Assembly: GCF_008386695.1 (NCBI RefSeq) | Contig: NZ_VUOC01000004.1 | Coordinates: forward strand, 2,730,327 to 2,794,326 | Source of the DNA: Chitinophaga agrisoli | GTDB lineage: Bacteria; Bacteroidota; Bacteroidia; Chitinophagales; Chitinophagaceae | Direction: 5' to 3' | Length of the DNA stretch: 64,000 bases | In this document: piece by piece, positions 1-8,936 of the stretch | Numbering within the stretch: position 1 is the stretch's first letter | Layout of the letters: every line of letters starts with the position of its first letter | Position numbers and translations under genes: made by a program | Notes under the pieces: model-generated | Told to the model about the DNA's origin: nothing | The model's database searches: none | What the model saw: only the letters and a program-made list of their open reading frames with translations

Positions 1-1979
1 TAAATAGCGGAGTACAATGTATAAGTAGCATTATTGGCAATTTCTTGGTTACCGCTTTTACCCCAGCCATACCGCAGCTTCAGATCTGACACGAAAGGCA
101 GATTGGATTGAATAAAAGGCTCTTCGCTCACCCGCCATCCCAATGAGAACGCGGGGAACATACCAAAACGGTTATCGCTGCCAAAACGGGAAGAACCATC
201 CCTGCGCAAGGTTACAGACGCCAGGTATTTGTTATCATACACATAGTTCACCTTGCCGAAATAAGACATCAAAGTATACCCGCTGCCATTGCCGGTGTTA
301 TCCTTGTTGGTGGAACCGGCGTTCAGGTAAGCATAGTCAATATTCTCCAGCGCATAACCCTGGCGGCTGGCGGTAAAATTCTGCTGCAGGTATTTGATCT
401 GTTCTGTACCCGCCAGGAAATCAAAACGGTGTTTCTGCAACTCCAGGTTATAGGTAAGGGTATTTTGCCATACCCAGTTACCGTTATAATCCTGGTAGGT
501 TTGCACATAGTTGCTGGGATCTGCCAGGAAACCGGAGGTATAGGATTTGCGCAAAGTACGTTGATAGGTACCGCTATAGTCTATGCCGTAGCTGCTTTTC
601 AGGTGCAGGTTAGGAATGATCTCCAGGTCTGCAAAGGCATTACCAAACAACCGTACAAAATTGCTTTTATTCTGTTTGTTATCTTCTATCAACCGTACGG
701 GGTTTTGACGGTCCGTCATACCGGGCGCAGGACCGCCCCAGCCGCCGCTTACCGTATGCACCGGCACTACCGGTTGCTGTACCAGCGCGGTAAACAGGAT
801 ATCAGAGAAAGGTACCAACGCGTCTTTTATATAAGAGGCGGACAGGTTTTCCCCGATCTTTAAACGGCCTTTAAAAAAGGAATAATCTGTATTAAAACGC
901 GCCGTGATCTTTTGCTGGTTGGTTTCTTTTACAATCCCTTTATTGTTATACATGCTAACAGAGAAGAAAGAATTACCTCTTTCACCACCATTGGCCAGGG
1001 ATATATTATAGGTCTGCAGCAGGGAGGTTTGCGCTACTTCATCAAACCAATACGTATTGGCGGGATGCATGGTTTTGGCAGCGTCAATAAACTCCGGCAT
1101 ATTGATCTTATTCAGCACCGGGTTATTATAGTCCCCATTCCAGTCATACTGATAGATCTGGTTGTTATTAGGATCAGAATGATCATTTACCGCAGCCTGC
1201 CAGTAAGCGCGGCCACGGCCCTCCGCATCCAGTGTTTTTAATTTGGTATTATAGTATTGCAGGGAGGAAGACACATCTACATTAATACGGCTGTACCCCT
1301 GTTTGGCCCTTTTGGTGGTAACGATGATCACGCCGTTCGCCGCACGCGATCCGTAGATGGTAGCGGCAGATGCATCCTTTAACACCTGTATGGATTCAAT
1401 ATCATTCTGGTTCAGCTCCTGTAAACCCCGCTTGGTGGGTATCCCATCCACCACATACAGGGGATCATTATTGCCCAGCGTACCAACGCCCCTGATCCTT
1501 ACGGTGGCGTTGCTGTTGGGATTACCATCCGTGGTAACAAACACCCCGGGTACGCGGCCCTGCAAAGCTTTTACGGGGTTGCCCAGCGGTATATCCCTGA
1601 TCTCTTTTACATTCACCACCGCCACGGCGCCGGTGAGGTCTGCTTTCTTTTGCGACTGGTAACCGGTCACCACTACCTGGTTCAGGTCTGTGGCGTTTTC
1701 TTCCATCTGAATGGATAAGGGCGTTTCGCTATTGCCCACTTTTTCTGTAAACGGCTTCATGCCTATATACGAGAAGGAAAGCACATCGCCCGGAGCGGCC
1801 TGTATGGTAAAACGGCCTTCGCTGTTGGTGATGGCATGGTTACTGCCCGACTGTACCGTTACCCCGGGTAGCGGCGCCCCGTTCTGCCGGCTTTGCACCG
1901 TACCGGTAACCGCCCTTTGCTGCGCCAGGGCGTACAGGCTAAACAACAGCATAGGCAATAAGTAAAACAGCTTTTTCAT
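1..1979 (-). CDS. SusC/RagA-family TonB-dependent outer membrane receptor, truncated by window edge
   Basis: About 659 N-terminal residues are present; the barrel end and stop lie beyond base 1. It begins with a signal peptide (MKKLFYLLPMLLFSLYALAQ), followed by a carboxypeptidase-like regulatory domain (about residues 22-95), a TonB-box-like VVVTGYQSQKK segment and the SusC plug with DPLYVVDGIP and ATIYGSRAANGVIIVTTKR. There is no STN signalling domain, so it is not expected to talk to a FecR anti-sigma factor; this fits the hybrid two-component regulator at 3630-6404. The family forms the TonB-driven barrel that imports oligosaccharides bound by a SusD partner, which must lie outside the window. 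The sugar porter at 2083-3405 reads into it on the same strand. The family is clear; the substrate is unknown. Confidence 0.93.
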   Translation of the reverse strand, partial: MKKLFYLLPMLLFSLYALAQQRAVTGTVQSRQNGAPLPGVTVQSGSNHAITNSEGRFTIQAAPGDVLSFSYIGMKPFTEKVGNSETPLSIQMEENATDLNQVVVTGYQSQKKADLTGAVAVVNVKEIRDIPLGNPVKALQGRVPGVFVTTDGNPNSNATVRIRGVGTLGNNDPLYVVDGIPTKRGLQELNQNDIESIQVLKDASAATIYGSRAANGVIIVTTKRAKQGYSRINVDVSSSLQYYNTKLKTLDAEGRGRAYWQAAVNDHSDPNNNQIYQYDWNGDYNNPVLNKINMPEFIDAAKTMHPANTYWFDEVAQTSLLQTYNISLANGGERGNSFFSVSMYNNKGIVKETNQQKITARFNTDYSFFKGRLKIGENLSASYIKDALVPFSDILFTALVQQPVVPVHTVSGGWGGPAPGMTDRQNPVRLIEDNKQNKSNFVRLFGNAFADLEIIPNLHLKSSYGIDYSGTYQRTLRKSYTSGFLADPSNYVQTYQDYNGNWVWQNTLTYNLELQKHRFDFLAGTEQIKYLQQNFTASRQGYALENIDYAYLNAGSTNKDNTGNGSGYTLMSYFGKVNYVYDNKYLASVTLRRDGSSRFGSDNRFGMFPAFSLGWRVSEEPFIQSNLPFVSDLKLRYGWGKSGNQEIANNATYTLYSAI

Positions 1980-2082
1980 AATAGGAATTTTTTTGAATGA
2001 ATAGAATCTATGTCCCCTTGGTTTAACTATGGTTTTTCTGATCAACGCGTATATGTTCACCGTTCTGTTTCGATAATTATCT

Positions 2083-3405
2083 TTAATGCAGCACCATATT
2101 TGTCTCGATCTGCTCCAGTGTTTGCCCCTTGGTTTCCGGCATCCAGCGCAGCACAAAAAACAACTGCAACACCATCATGGCGCAAAAGAAAAGGAAGATA
2201 TGCCCCCCGCCTATATGGCTGGCCAGGTAGGGAAAGGTGAATGCAATAACGGCCGCCATGATCCAGTGTGTAAAACTTCCCAGCGTTTGCCCTTTGGCGC
2301 GTACCTGGTTAGGGAAGATCTCTGCAATAAATACCCAGATCACCGCACCTTGTGAAAAAGCAAAAAATGCGATATACACCAGCAGGTAACACACCACCGC
2401 AATACCCCCTGTATGCATATAAAAAGAGATGGCCACCAGCCCCAGGGTAGCTATGAGCCCAATGGTGCCGATCAGCATCAAACGCCGCCGCCCTATACGG
2501 TCAATAAACCGTATGGCCGTAAGGGTGAACAGGAAGTTCACAATGCCGATGCCTACCGTAGAAAGCAGGGAAGAGCCCGCGCCCAGGCCAGACATTTCAA
2601 AAATGCGGGGCGCGTAATAGATAATAGCATTGATCCCGGATACCTGGTTAAAGGCGGCAAATGCCACCGCCAGCAGCACAGGCAGCCGGTATTTGGCGGT
2701 CAACAGTTTTTCACTAACGCCGTTCACCGGTTGTTGCGCCTGACGGATGATAGCCACATCATCCGCATACCCGGCGGGGTTGATCAACTGCAGGGTGGCC
2801 AGCGCCGCTACCTCGCGCCGCCCATGCAGTAATAACCAGCGCGGGCTTTCCGGCACCCAGCGCAATAACACCAGGAACAGCGCCGCCGGCGCTACCTGTA
2901 TGCCCAGCATCAGCCGCCAGGAGCTTTCCCCATGCTGCCCTATCAGGTAATTGGAGAGGTAAGAGACCAGGATCCCAAACACTACATTAAACTGGAACAG
3001 GGCCACCATACGCCCCCGGTAAGCGGCGGGCGATACCTCTGATATATATACCGGCGCCGTTACAGAAGAAGCGCCTACCCCCAGCCCGCCAATAAAACGG
3101 CATACCAGGAAAAAATACCAGTTGCTGGCCATAGCCGTACCCGCGGCAGACACCAGGTACACCAGCGCTACCAGCAAAAGCGTCGTTTTACGCCCCAGCC
3201 GGTCAGAGGGGATACTGCCCCCCAATGCGCCAAATACGGTACCTATTAATGCAATGGACACCGTAAAGCCATGTTGCACCTCACTTAAATGCCAGTAGGA
3301 TTGTATGGATTGTTCCGCCCCGGAGATGACGGCCGTATCAAATCCAAAAAGAAAACCGCCTAGTGCTACTACAAAAGCCCAGAAGAAAACGATATTATTA
3401 TTCAT
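2083..3405 (-). CDS. Sugar porter family MFS transporter (sugar:H+ symporter type)
   Basis: A 440-residue protein with twelve hydrophobic segments and the classic sugar porter signatures: the first-helix region GGFLFGFDTAVISGA, DRLGRK in the first cytoplasmic loop, PESPRWLL after helix 6, NQVSGINAIIYYAPRIF in helix 7, and PETKGQTLEQIE at the C terminus. Members import hexoses or pentoses (XylE, AraE, GLUT relatives) across the inner membrane. It lies 103 bases upstream of the truncated susC on the same strand and is divergent from the HTCS regulator. A reasonable inference is that it takes up the monosaccharide released by that locus, which is probably also the signal sensed by the regulator. 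The sugar itself cannot be read from the sequence. Confidence 0.92.
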   Translation of the reverse strand: MNNNIVFFWAFVVALGGFLFGFDTAVISGAEQSIQSYWHLSEVQHGFTVSIALIGTVFGALGGSIPSDRLGRKTTLLLVALVYLVSAAGTAMASNWYFFLVCRFIGGLGVGASSVTAPVYISEVSPAAYRGRMVALFQFNVVFGILVSYLSNYLIGQHGESSWRLMLGIQVAPAALFLVLLRWVPESPRWLLLHGRREVAALATLQLINPAGYADDVAIIRQAQQPVNGVSEKLLTAKYRLPVLLAVAFAAFNQVSGINAIIYYAPRIFEMSGLGAGSSLLSTVGIGIVNFLFTLTAIRFIDRIGRRRLMLIGTIGLIATLGLVAISFYMHTGGIAVVCYLLVYIAFFAFSQGAVIWVFIAEIFPNQVRAKGQTLGSFTHWIMAAVIAFTFPYLASHIGGGHIFLFFCAMMVLQLFFVLRWMPETKGQTLEQIETNMVLH

Positions 3406-3629
3406 AACGCAGATTTACCTTGAGGCCAAACCTACCGTTTTCACCCGCCAGCCGGTTACTGTATAGTTTCCTTTCCTTTTGAAATTGTAACCTTTGTATA
3501 AAATCAGTTAAATATTTATTTATCAACCATTTACATATCCTTAACAATACAGGGGAGGGTTATCCATTTTCAATTTCGTATCATTGTCTTTAGAAATCGA
3601 AACATCTCCCACTTTTAAATATTACCACG

Positions 3630-6404
3630 TTGCCACGTTTATACATCCGATATGTATACTTTTTCCTTTTAATGTTGATGGTCAGTTCTTATGGATGCCA
3701 GCAACAAACAACACCTAAATACCGTATTGGATTTTCCCAGTGCACCGGTAATGATGACTGGCGCCGGAACATGCTGGTGGAGATGAAACGGGAGCTTTTC
3801 TACCACCCGGAGATGCAGCTTTTATATAAAGATGCGCAAGATGACAGCAAGCGGCAGATAGCCCAGATCCGGGAACTGCTGGCGGCAAAAATGGATATAC
3901 TGCTGGTATCCCCTAACGAGGCGGTGCCCCTGGCGCCCATCATTGCGGAGGTATACCACCGCGGCATACCGGTGATCATCCTGGACAGGAAAGCGGCTAC
4001 GGACTCCTTTACAGCCTATATAGGCGGGGATAATTATAATATTGGCAAACTGGCGGCGGAATATATTGCCGGACAACTGGGCGGTAAAGGCCGGATCATA
4101 GAGGTGACCGGGCTGCGGGGCTCTTCTCCCACCATAGAAAGGCACCAGGGGCTGCATGACGCCCTTACAAAATATCCCGCCCTGCAGGTAAGCGGCGTGC
4201 TGGAAGGCAACTGGGTAGCCGGCAAAACACAGGAAGCGGCCGCCCGGCAGGAAGCCGCCATCCGCCAGGCCAATGTAGTATTTGCCCAGAACGATGTAAT
4301 GGCTTACAGCATGTACCGCTATTGCGAGGCAAAAGGCCTTTCCGGTATAAAATTCATTGGCGTGGATGCCTCCCCCTATCCAAATGCCGGGATAGACCTG
4401 GTATCCCGCCGCATCCTAAGCGCATCCCTGTTGTACCCCTCCGGCGGCAAAGAAGCCATCAGCATGGCGGCAGATATACTGGCCGGCAAAAAAGTACCCC
4501 GCAATACCTTATTACAAACCGTATTAATAGATAGCAGCAACGTAAAACTAATGCGGTTGCAGATAGATAAGATCCAGGCGCAGCACCAGGAAATAGAGCA
4601 ACAGCAATCCTTATTACAGGAGCAACGCCTCCTGTACCAGGACCAGCAACACCTGCTGCGTATCGTGGTTACCACCCTGGGCGTAGCTTTTCTGCTGGGG
4701 ATCGTGCTTTTCTTTCTGCTGCGCACCAACCGGCGGATCAATTACCAGCTCAAACAACAGCGGGATGAGATCGTGCAACAGCGCGACCAGCTGGTGGAGA
4801 TGACCGCCAAAGCACAGGAAGCCACAGAAGCAAAATTTGCCTTTTTCACCAACATCTCCCACGAGTTCCGTACCCCGCTTACCCTCATCCAGGCCCCGCT
4901 GGAAAACCTGCTCACCGGCCGGCAGCTATCCTCCTTGCAAAAACAGCAGCTGGAGCTCATGCGCCGGAACGTGGTGCGCCTGATGCGGCTGGTGAACCAG
5001 CTGCTGGAGTTCCGCCGGATAGAAAGCGGCAAACTGCAACTAAAAGTATCTGAAAATGAGCTGGCCAACTTTGTCACGGATATTATGGAGGCTTTTAAAG
5101 GGATAGCCGCCAAAAAGCATATCGATTTCCGCCTCATTAGCCGGCAACCGGATATAAAGGCCTGGTTTGACCAGCGGCTGTTTGACCGGGTACTCTATAA
5201 CCTGCTCTCCAACGCTTTTAAGTTCACCCCTGACCATGGCAAAGTGCATATCTACCTGGAAAAGCCAGATGATAACGCCGCCGTGATGCGCGTAGAGGAT
5301 GATGGCGCAGGCATGGACGAGGCCACGCTGGAGCATGCTTTTGAGCTGTTTTACCAAAGCAGGGAATCAGAGCATAAAGGCACCGGTATAGGGCTGGCAC
5401 TTTCCCGCGAGATCATTGCCCTGCACCATGGGTCCATCAGCGTTAAAAGCCGTAAAGGCGCCGGCACCAGCTTTACCATTACCCTACCCGGCAACAGCCA
5501 GCCATTTACACCGGATGAGATCCAGCAGGAGGCAGAGAACGTGAACATCATCAACCACTCCCTGCAGAGTTATATAGAGGAACTGGAAGGCGGTATTACA
5601 GAGACCCCGGCGATACCTTCCTTGCAGGAGCACCCGCATTCCCTGCTGATCATAGAAGACCATCCGGACCTGAACAATTTCCTGGCAGGTTACCTGGGCG
5701 CACAGTACGAAGTATTTCATGCAGATAATGGCTCGGAAGGCCTGCAGCTGGCATTCCGCCATATCCCGGACCTGATCCTCTGTGATATTATGCTGCCCGG
5801 CATGGATGGTATTGCCATACTGCGCACGCTCAAAAGCGATATCCGCACCTCGCATATACCCATTGTACTATTAAGCGCCAACAGCAGTGAAGAACAACGC
5901 ATAGAAGGCATGCGGTACCAGGCAGACGCCTATATCAGCAAACCCTTTAACCTCAAATACCTGGAGGAAAGTATTGCCAGCATCCTCAGTAACCGCGCCC
6001 TGCTCAAAGACCATTATATCGCGGAACCGGAAACCCGGGTACATACCGCACAGTCCAACAAACCGGACCGGCGTTTTATCAATGATTTTACTGCCATTGT
6101 GGAGAATAACCTGGGCAACGACCAGTTCAATGTAGAAGATATCTGCCAGCAATTGTCCATCTCCAAAATGCAGTTATACCGCAAAGTGAAACAATTGCTG
6201 GATTGCAATGTAAATGATTACATCCTGGAAGCACGGGTAAAAAAAGCGCGCTACCTGCTGGCCAATGCCAGCTTTACCATTGCGGAGGTAGCGTATGCCT
6301 GCGGGTTCTCTTCACCGGCGTATTTTTCCACCGTATTCAAGACCCGCAGCGGGCAAACTCCAAAGGCGTTCCGCGAACAGGTGAACCGGAGTGCGGCGGG
6401 GTGA
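3630..6404 (+). CDS. Hybrid two-component system regulator (HTCS) with periplasmic sugar-binding sensor
   Basis: A 924-residue one-protein phosphorelay. Order: lipoprotein-like signal ending at Cys23; an RbsB/LacI-type periplasmic binding domain (about 30-310, e.g. AAKMDILLVSPNEA and GIPVIILDRKA); a coiled coil; a membrane helix (about 345-368); HisKA with phospho-acceptor His411 in NISHEFRTPL; HATPase with GTGIGLALSREI; a receiver domain with Asp719 in CDIMLPGMDG; and a C-terminal AraC helix-turn-helix (about 825-920). Most HTCS sensors are Reg_prop propellers. The periplasmic-binding type, as in BT1754, binds a free monosaccharide. The start is a TTG: there is no in-frame ATG upstream after the last stop, and starting at the next Met (residue 15) would destroy the signal peptide. 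It probably activates the divergent porter/susC genes. Confidence 0.93.
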   Translation: MPRLYIRYVYFFLLMLMVSSYGCQQQTTPKYRIGFSQCTGNDDWRRNMLVEMKRELFYHPEMQLLYKDAQDDSKRQIAQIRELLAAKMDILLVSPNEAVPLAPIIAEVYHRGIPVIILDRKAATDSFTAYIGGDNYNIGKLAAEYIAGQLGGKGRIIEVTGLRGSSPTIERHQGLHDALTKYPALQVSGVLEGNWVAGKTQEAAARQEAAIRQANVVFAQNDVMAYSMYRYCEAKGLSGIKFIGVDASPYPNAGIDLVSRRILSASLLYPSGGKEAISMAADILAGKKVPRNTLLQTVLIDSSNVKLMRLQIDKIQAQHQEIEQQQSLLQEQRLLYQDQQHLLRIVVTTLGVAFLLGIVLFFLLRTNRRINYQLKQQRDEIVQQRDQLVEMTAKAQEATEAKFAFFTNISHEFRTPLTLIQAPLENLLTGRQLSSLQKQQLELMRRNVVRLMRLVNQLLEFRRIESGKLQLKVSENELANFVTDIMEAFKGIAAKKHIDFRLISRQPDIKAWFDQRLFDRVLYNLLSNAFKFTPDHGKVHIYLEKPDDNAAVMRVEDDGAGMDEATLEHAFELFYQSRESEHKGTGIGLALSREIIALHHGSISVKSRKGAGTSFTITLPGNSQPFTPDEIQQEAENVNIINHSLQSYIEELEGGITETPAIPSLQEHPHSLLIIEDHPDLNNFLAGYLGAQYEVFHADNGSEGLQLAFRHIPDLILCDIMLPGMDGIAILRTLKSDIRTSHIPIVLLSANSSEEQRIEGMRYQADAYISKPFNLKYLEESIASILSNRALLKDHYIAEPETRVHTAQSNKPDRRFINDFTAIVENNLGNDQFNVEDICQQLSISKMQLYRKVKQLLDCNVNDYILEARVKKARYLLANASFTIAEVAYACGFSSPAYFSTVFKTRSGQTPKAFREQVNRSAAG

Positions 6405-6416
6405 GGATGCGCTCAC

Positions 6417-8846
6417 CTAGATCCTGAACTTCAGATAAGCAGTATCCTCTTTCGGTTTGCTACCCATCTGCAGTTCCAGCGTACCGCCCGCAATAATATC
6501 CTTATAATCGATCTGGTATTTATCCCGCAGCTCAGCAGGGTTGCCATCACGACTGGTATTGATCTTCTGCTGACCTTTTCCGTTGAGCCTTATGTCCTGT
6601 ATATAAATGTTCTGTGGGGAATTATCTTTTGCTATAATCGTGAACGTTTTGCCTTTCGCATACTTGCCATCCAGCTGTATCACTATTTTGTTGAATACCG
6701 GGCTGGTGATCTCGTATTCCGTACTACCCGGACATATAGGATGTATACCCATGGCCGCTAATACATACCAGGCGCTCATCTGTCCCACATCCTCATTTCC
6801 CACCAGTCCTTCTACTGCATTGTGATAAGCCCTGCGGCAAATATCGCGGGTCCATTGCTGGGTAAGCCAGGGCGCGCCCAGGCGGTTAAACAGGAAAGGT
6901 ACATGATGCACCGGCTCATTAGCATGGTTATAATAATCATTCCATAATAAGTTTTCTGGTGTATGGGCAAAGAAGCTGGTCAGGTCTTCCCTTACTTTCT
7001 CTTCGCCTCCCATCAGCTTGATCATACCTGGAATATCATGGGGTACAAACCATCCCTGTTGGTATGGGTTGCATTCTACAGTACCATACCATTCCTTCAT
7101 GCGCCCCTCTGCGGGCCAGGGTTCCCAGCTGCCATCGTCTTTTCTGGGCCGGAACCAGTGGTGTGCTGTATCAAACACCTGTTTATAGGCCTGGCTTCTT
7201 TTATTGTACTTAATATAATCATTCGCGAGTGGAATAAGAACGTTGCTGTCCACCCGCTCTTTACCTTCCGCCAGCTGAGCGGCCACACCGATTGCCAGCT
7301 GCGACACACACCAATCCGAATATGCATACTCCAACGTATTGGAAATACTATGAGGCGGCCCGCTAAAGCCTTTTTCCCCATTACCGTATTTCTCTACGGT
7401 ATTCTTACTAAACTGGTAGGCTTTCATCGCATCATAGTTGCGTATACCTTTTGCAAAGGCATCCGTCACCATAGACACCACCGGGTTCCCCACCATACAG
7501 CCGCTATACGCATTCATCATCTCCCAGCGGTCAAAATAATGCGTACCATTCTCCTCCGCCAATGTAACCATGGAATTGACCATATCATTTACCATACGCG
7601 GGTTGATAATAGTTTGCAACGGCATCTGGCTGCGGAACACATCCCAACCGCTGAAGATGGTCCTTTTGGTAAACCCATCTGCCTTATGCGGTTTACCATC
7701 CCCGCCCATATAGTTGCCATTTACATCCTGGAAACTACGCGGGTCTATCATGGTATGATATAAAGCCGTGTAAAAAGTCACCTTCTCATCTTCTGAACCG
7801 CCACTGATACGCACTTTTGAAAGGGCCGTATTCCATAAGTTATGCGCCCGCTGGTGCACCTTGTCAAAATTCCAGTCTTTGATCTCTGCTTCCAGGTTCT
7901 GTTTAGCGTCTGCTATACTTACAAATGAGATCCCGGTCTTCAGCAGCACCGCCTCTTTTTCATTGGTAGCAAAACTGGTATAAAATCCCAGGTGATCGCC
8001 TTCCTGCTCCTGTATGCCTTTGAGTATACGCGCATGGGCTACGGTATCCTGGTATTTTTCACTGAGCACATCATCCCGTTTCCGGCTCCAACCGGCAGGA
8101 ATATTGGCGCTCCATACGCCATAGTCCTTCAGCGGTTTACTAAAGCTGGCATGGAAGTATACGGTATAATCCGCATGGCCATCGCCATTGCCCCAGCCGC
8201 CGCCGGCCGGCGTACATTTCATCCAGCCTTCTATGGTATGGTCATCCACCACCTTTATATACTGCCGGGTGGAGGTGCCACCTACCCGCCGCGCCAGGTC
8301 TATCTGTATGCGGGACTGCTGATTTTGTGGAAAACTGAACCGCATAAAACCGCAATGCGGCGTAGCAGTTAATTCAGTTTGAATATGGGTATCTGATAAG
8401 GTAACCGTGTAATAGCCGGCGCTGGCCTTTTCAGAGGTTTTGTCATAAGTAGCGCGATAGCCGCCGGGTTTGCCCTCCTTACCGGGATAGGTCACCACCG
8501 CGCCGGTGCCTGGCATCACCAGGAAATTGCCCAGATCACCGTACCAGCCTACCCCGCTCATCTGCGTAAGGGCAAAACCTTCTATGCTGGTATGCTCATA
8601 ACTATAACCGGAGCCATTATCCCCACCGGTGATAGTATTGGGGCTTACCTGTGTCATACCAAACGGCGTAGCCGCCCCGGGAAAGGTTTTTCCCAGCCCG
8701 GCATAGTTACCGGCACTTTTTACATTGGTGCTGGCCCCTATGAACGGGTTCACATAATCTGCCGGTTCTTTTTCCTGCGCAATGGCCAGGGAAAAACTGA
8801 GTACAATAACGCTTGTAAGGCACAACTGCCGGGTCCATTTTTTCAT
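6417..8846 (-). CDS. Glycoside hydrolase family 92 alpha-mannosidase
   Basis: An 809-residue secreted enzyme with a signal peptide (cleavage after about residue 23, SLAIAQ). GH92 enzymes are calcium-dependent inverting exo-alpha-mannosidases. Landmarks are the N-terminal YVNPFIGAS, PGATPFGMTQVSP, GWDVFRSQMPL, the catalytic-acid region NEPVHHVPFLFN (about residue 640), the general-base region GNEDVGQMSAWYV (about 680) and HPICPGSTEYEITSP near the end. It is the last gene of the GH16/GH30 locus, behind a terminator-like hairpin at 8876-8904, so it may be expressed below the upstream genes. It is convergent with the HTCS, 12 bases away. An alpha-mannosidase next to beta-glucanases suggests yeast or fungal wall mannoprotein and glucan as the food source; that is inference. 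Confidence 0.93.
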   Translation of the reverse strand: MKKWTRQLCLTSVIVLSFSLAIAQEKEPADYVNPFIGASTNVKSAGNYAGLGKTFPGAATPFGMTQVSPNTITGGDNGSGYSYEHTSIEGFALTQMSGVGWYGDLGNFLVMPGTGAVVTYPGKEGKPGGYRATYDKTSEKASAGYYTVTLSDTHIQTELTATPHCGFMRFSFPQNQQSRIQIDLARRVGGTSTRQYIKVVDDHTIEGWMKCTPAGGGWGNGDGHADYTVYFHASFSKPLKDYGVWSANIPAGWSRKRDDVLSEKYQDTVAHARILKGIQEQEGDHLGFYTSFATNEKEAVLLKTGISFVSIADAKQNLEAEIKDWNFDKVHQRAHNLWNTALSKVRISGGSEDEKVTFYTALYHTMIDPRSFQDVNGNYMGGDGKPHKADGFTKRTIFSGWDVFRSQMPLQTIINPRMVNDMVNSMVTLAEENGTHYFDRWEMMNAYSGCMVGNPVVSMVTDAFAKGIRNYDAMKAYQFSKNTVEKYGNGEKGFSGPPHSISNTLEYAYSDWCVSQLAIGVAAQLAEGKERVDSNVLIPLANDYIKYNKRSQAYKQVFDTAHHWFRPRKDDGSWEPWPAEGRMKEWYGTVECNPYQQGWFVPHDIPGMIKLMGGEEKVREDLTSFFAHTPENLLWNDYYNHANEPVHHVPFLFNRLGAPWLTQQWTRDICRRAYHNAVEGLVGNEDVGQMSAWYVLAAMGIHPICPGSTEYEITSPVFNKIVIQLDGKYAKGKTFTIIAKDNSPQNIYIQDIRLNGKGQQKINTSRDGNPAELRDKYQIDYKDIIAGGTLELQMGSKPKEDTAYLKFRI

Positions 8847-8875
8847 AACGGCGTTTAAGATACGGGTTTAGCATA

Positions 8876-8904
8876 TAAAAAGAAAAGCCGGGCATTTGCC
8901 CGGC
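8876..8904 (-). terminator. Rho-independent terminator after the GH30 gene
   Basis: On the minus strand an 8-bp GC stem (GCCGGGCA pairing with TGCCCGGC, 8887-8904) with a tiny loop is followed by a U-rich run (the complement of 8876-8886). It lies 33 bases after the GH30 stop and before the GH92 gene, so it probably attenuates read-through into GH92. Confidence 0.75.
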
Positions 8905-8936
8905 CTTCTGCTGATATATTTGTGGTGATTAAAAGG

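Noticed and set aside
3427-3434. Minus-strand TAGGTTTG before the sugar porter as a promoter
   Set aside because: The -7 box matches, but no -33 box at the right distance and very close to the start codon; not listed as a feature.
6400-6417. Short inverted repeat GGTGAG/CTCACC between the HTCS and GH92 stops
   Set aside because: Only six base pairs, no T run on either strand, and it covers the stop codon; too weak to call a terminator.
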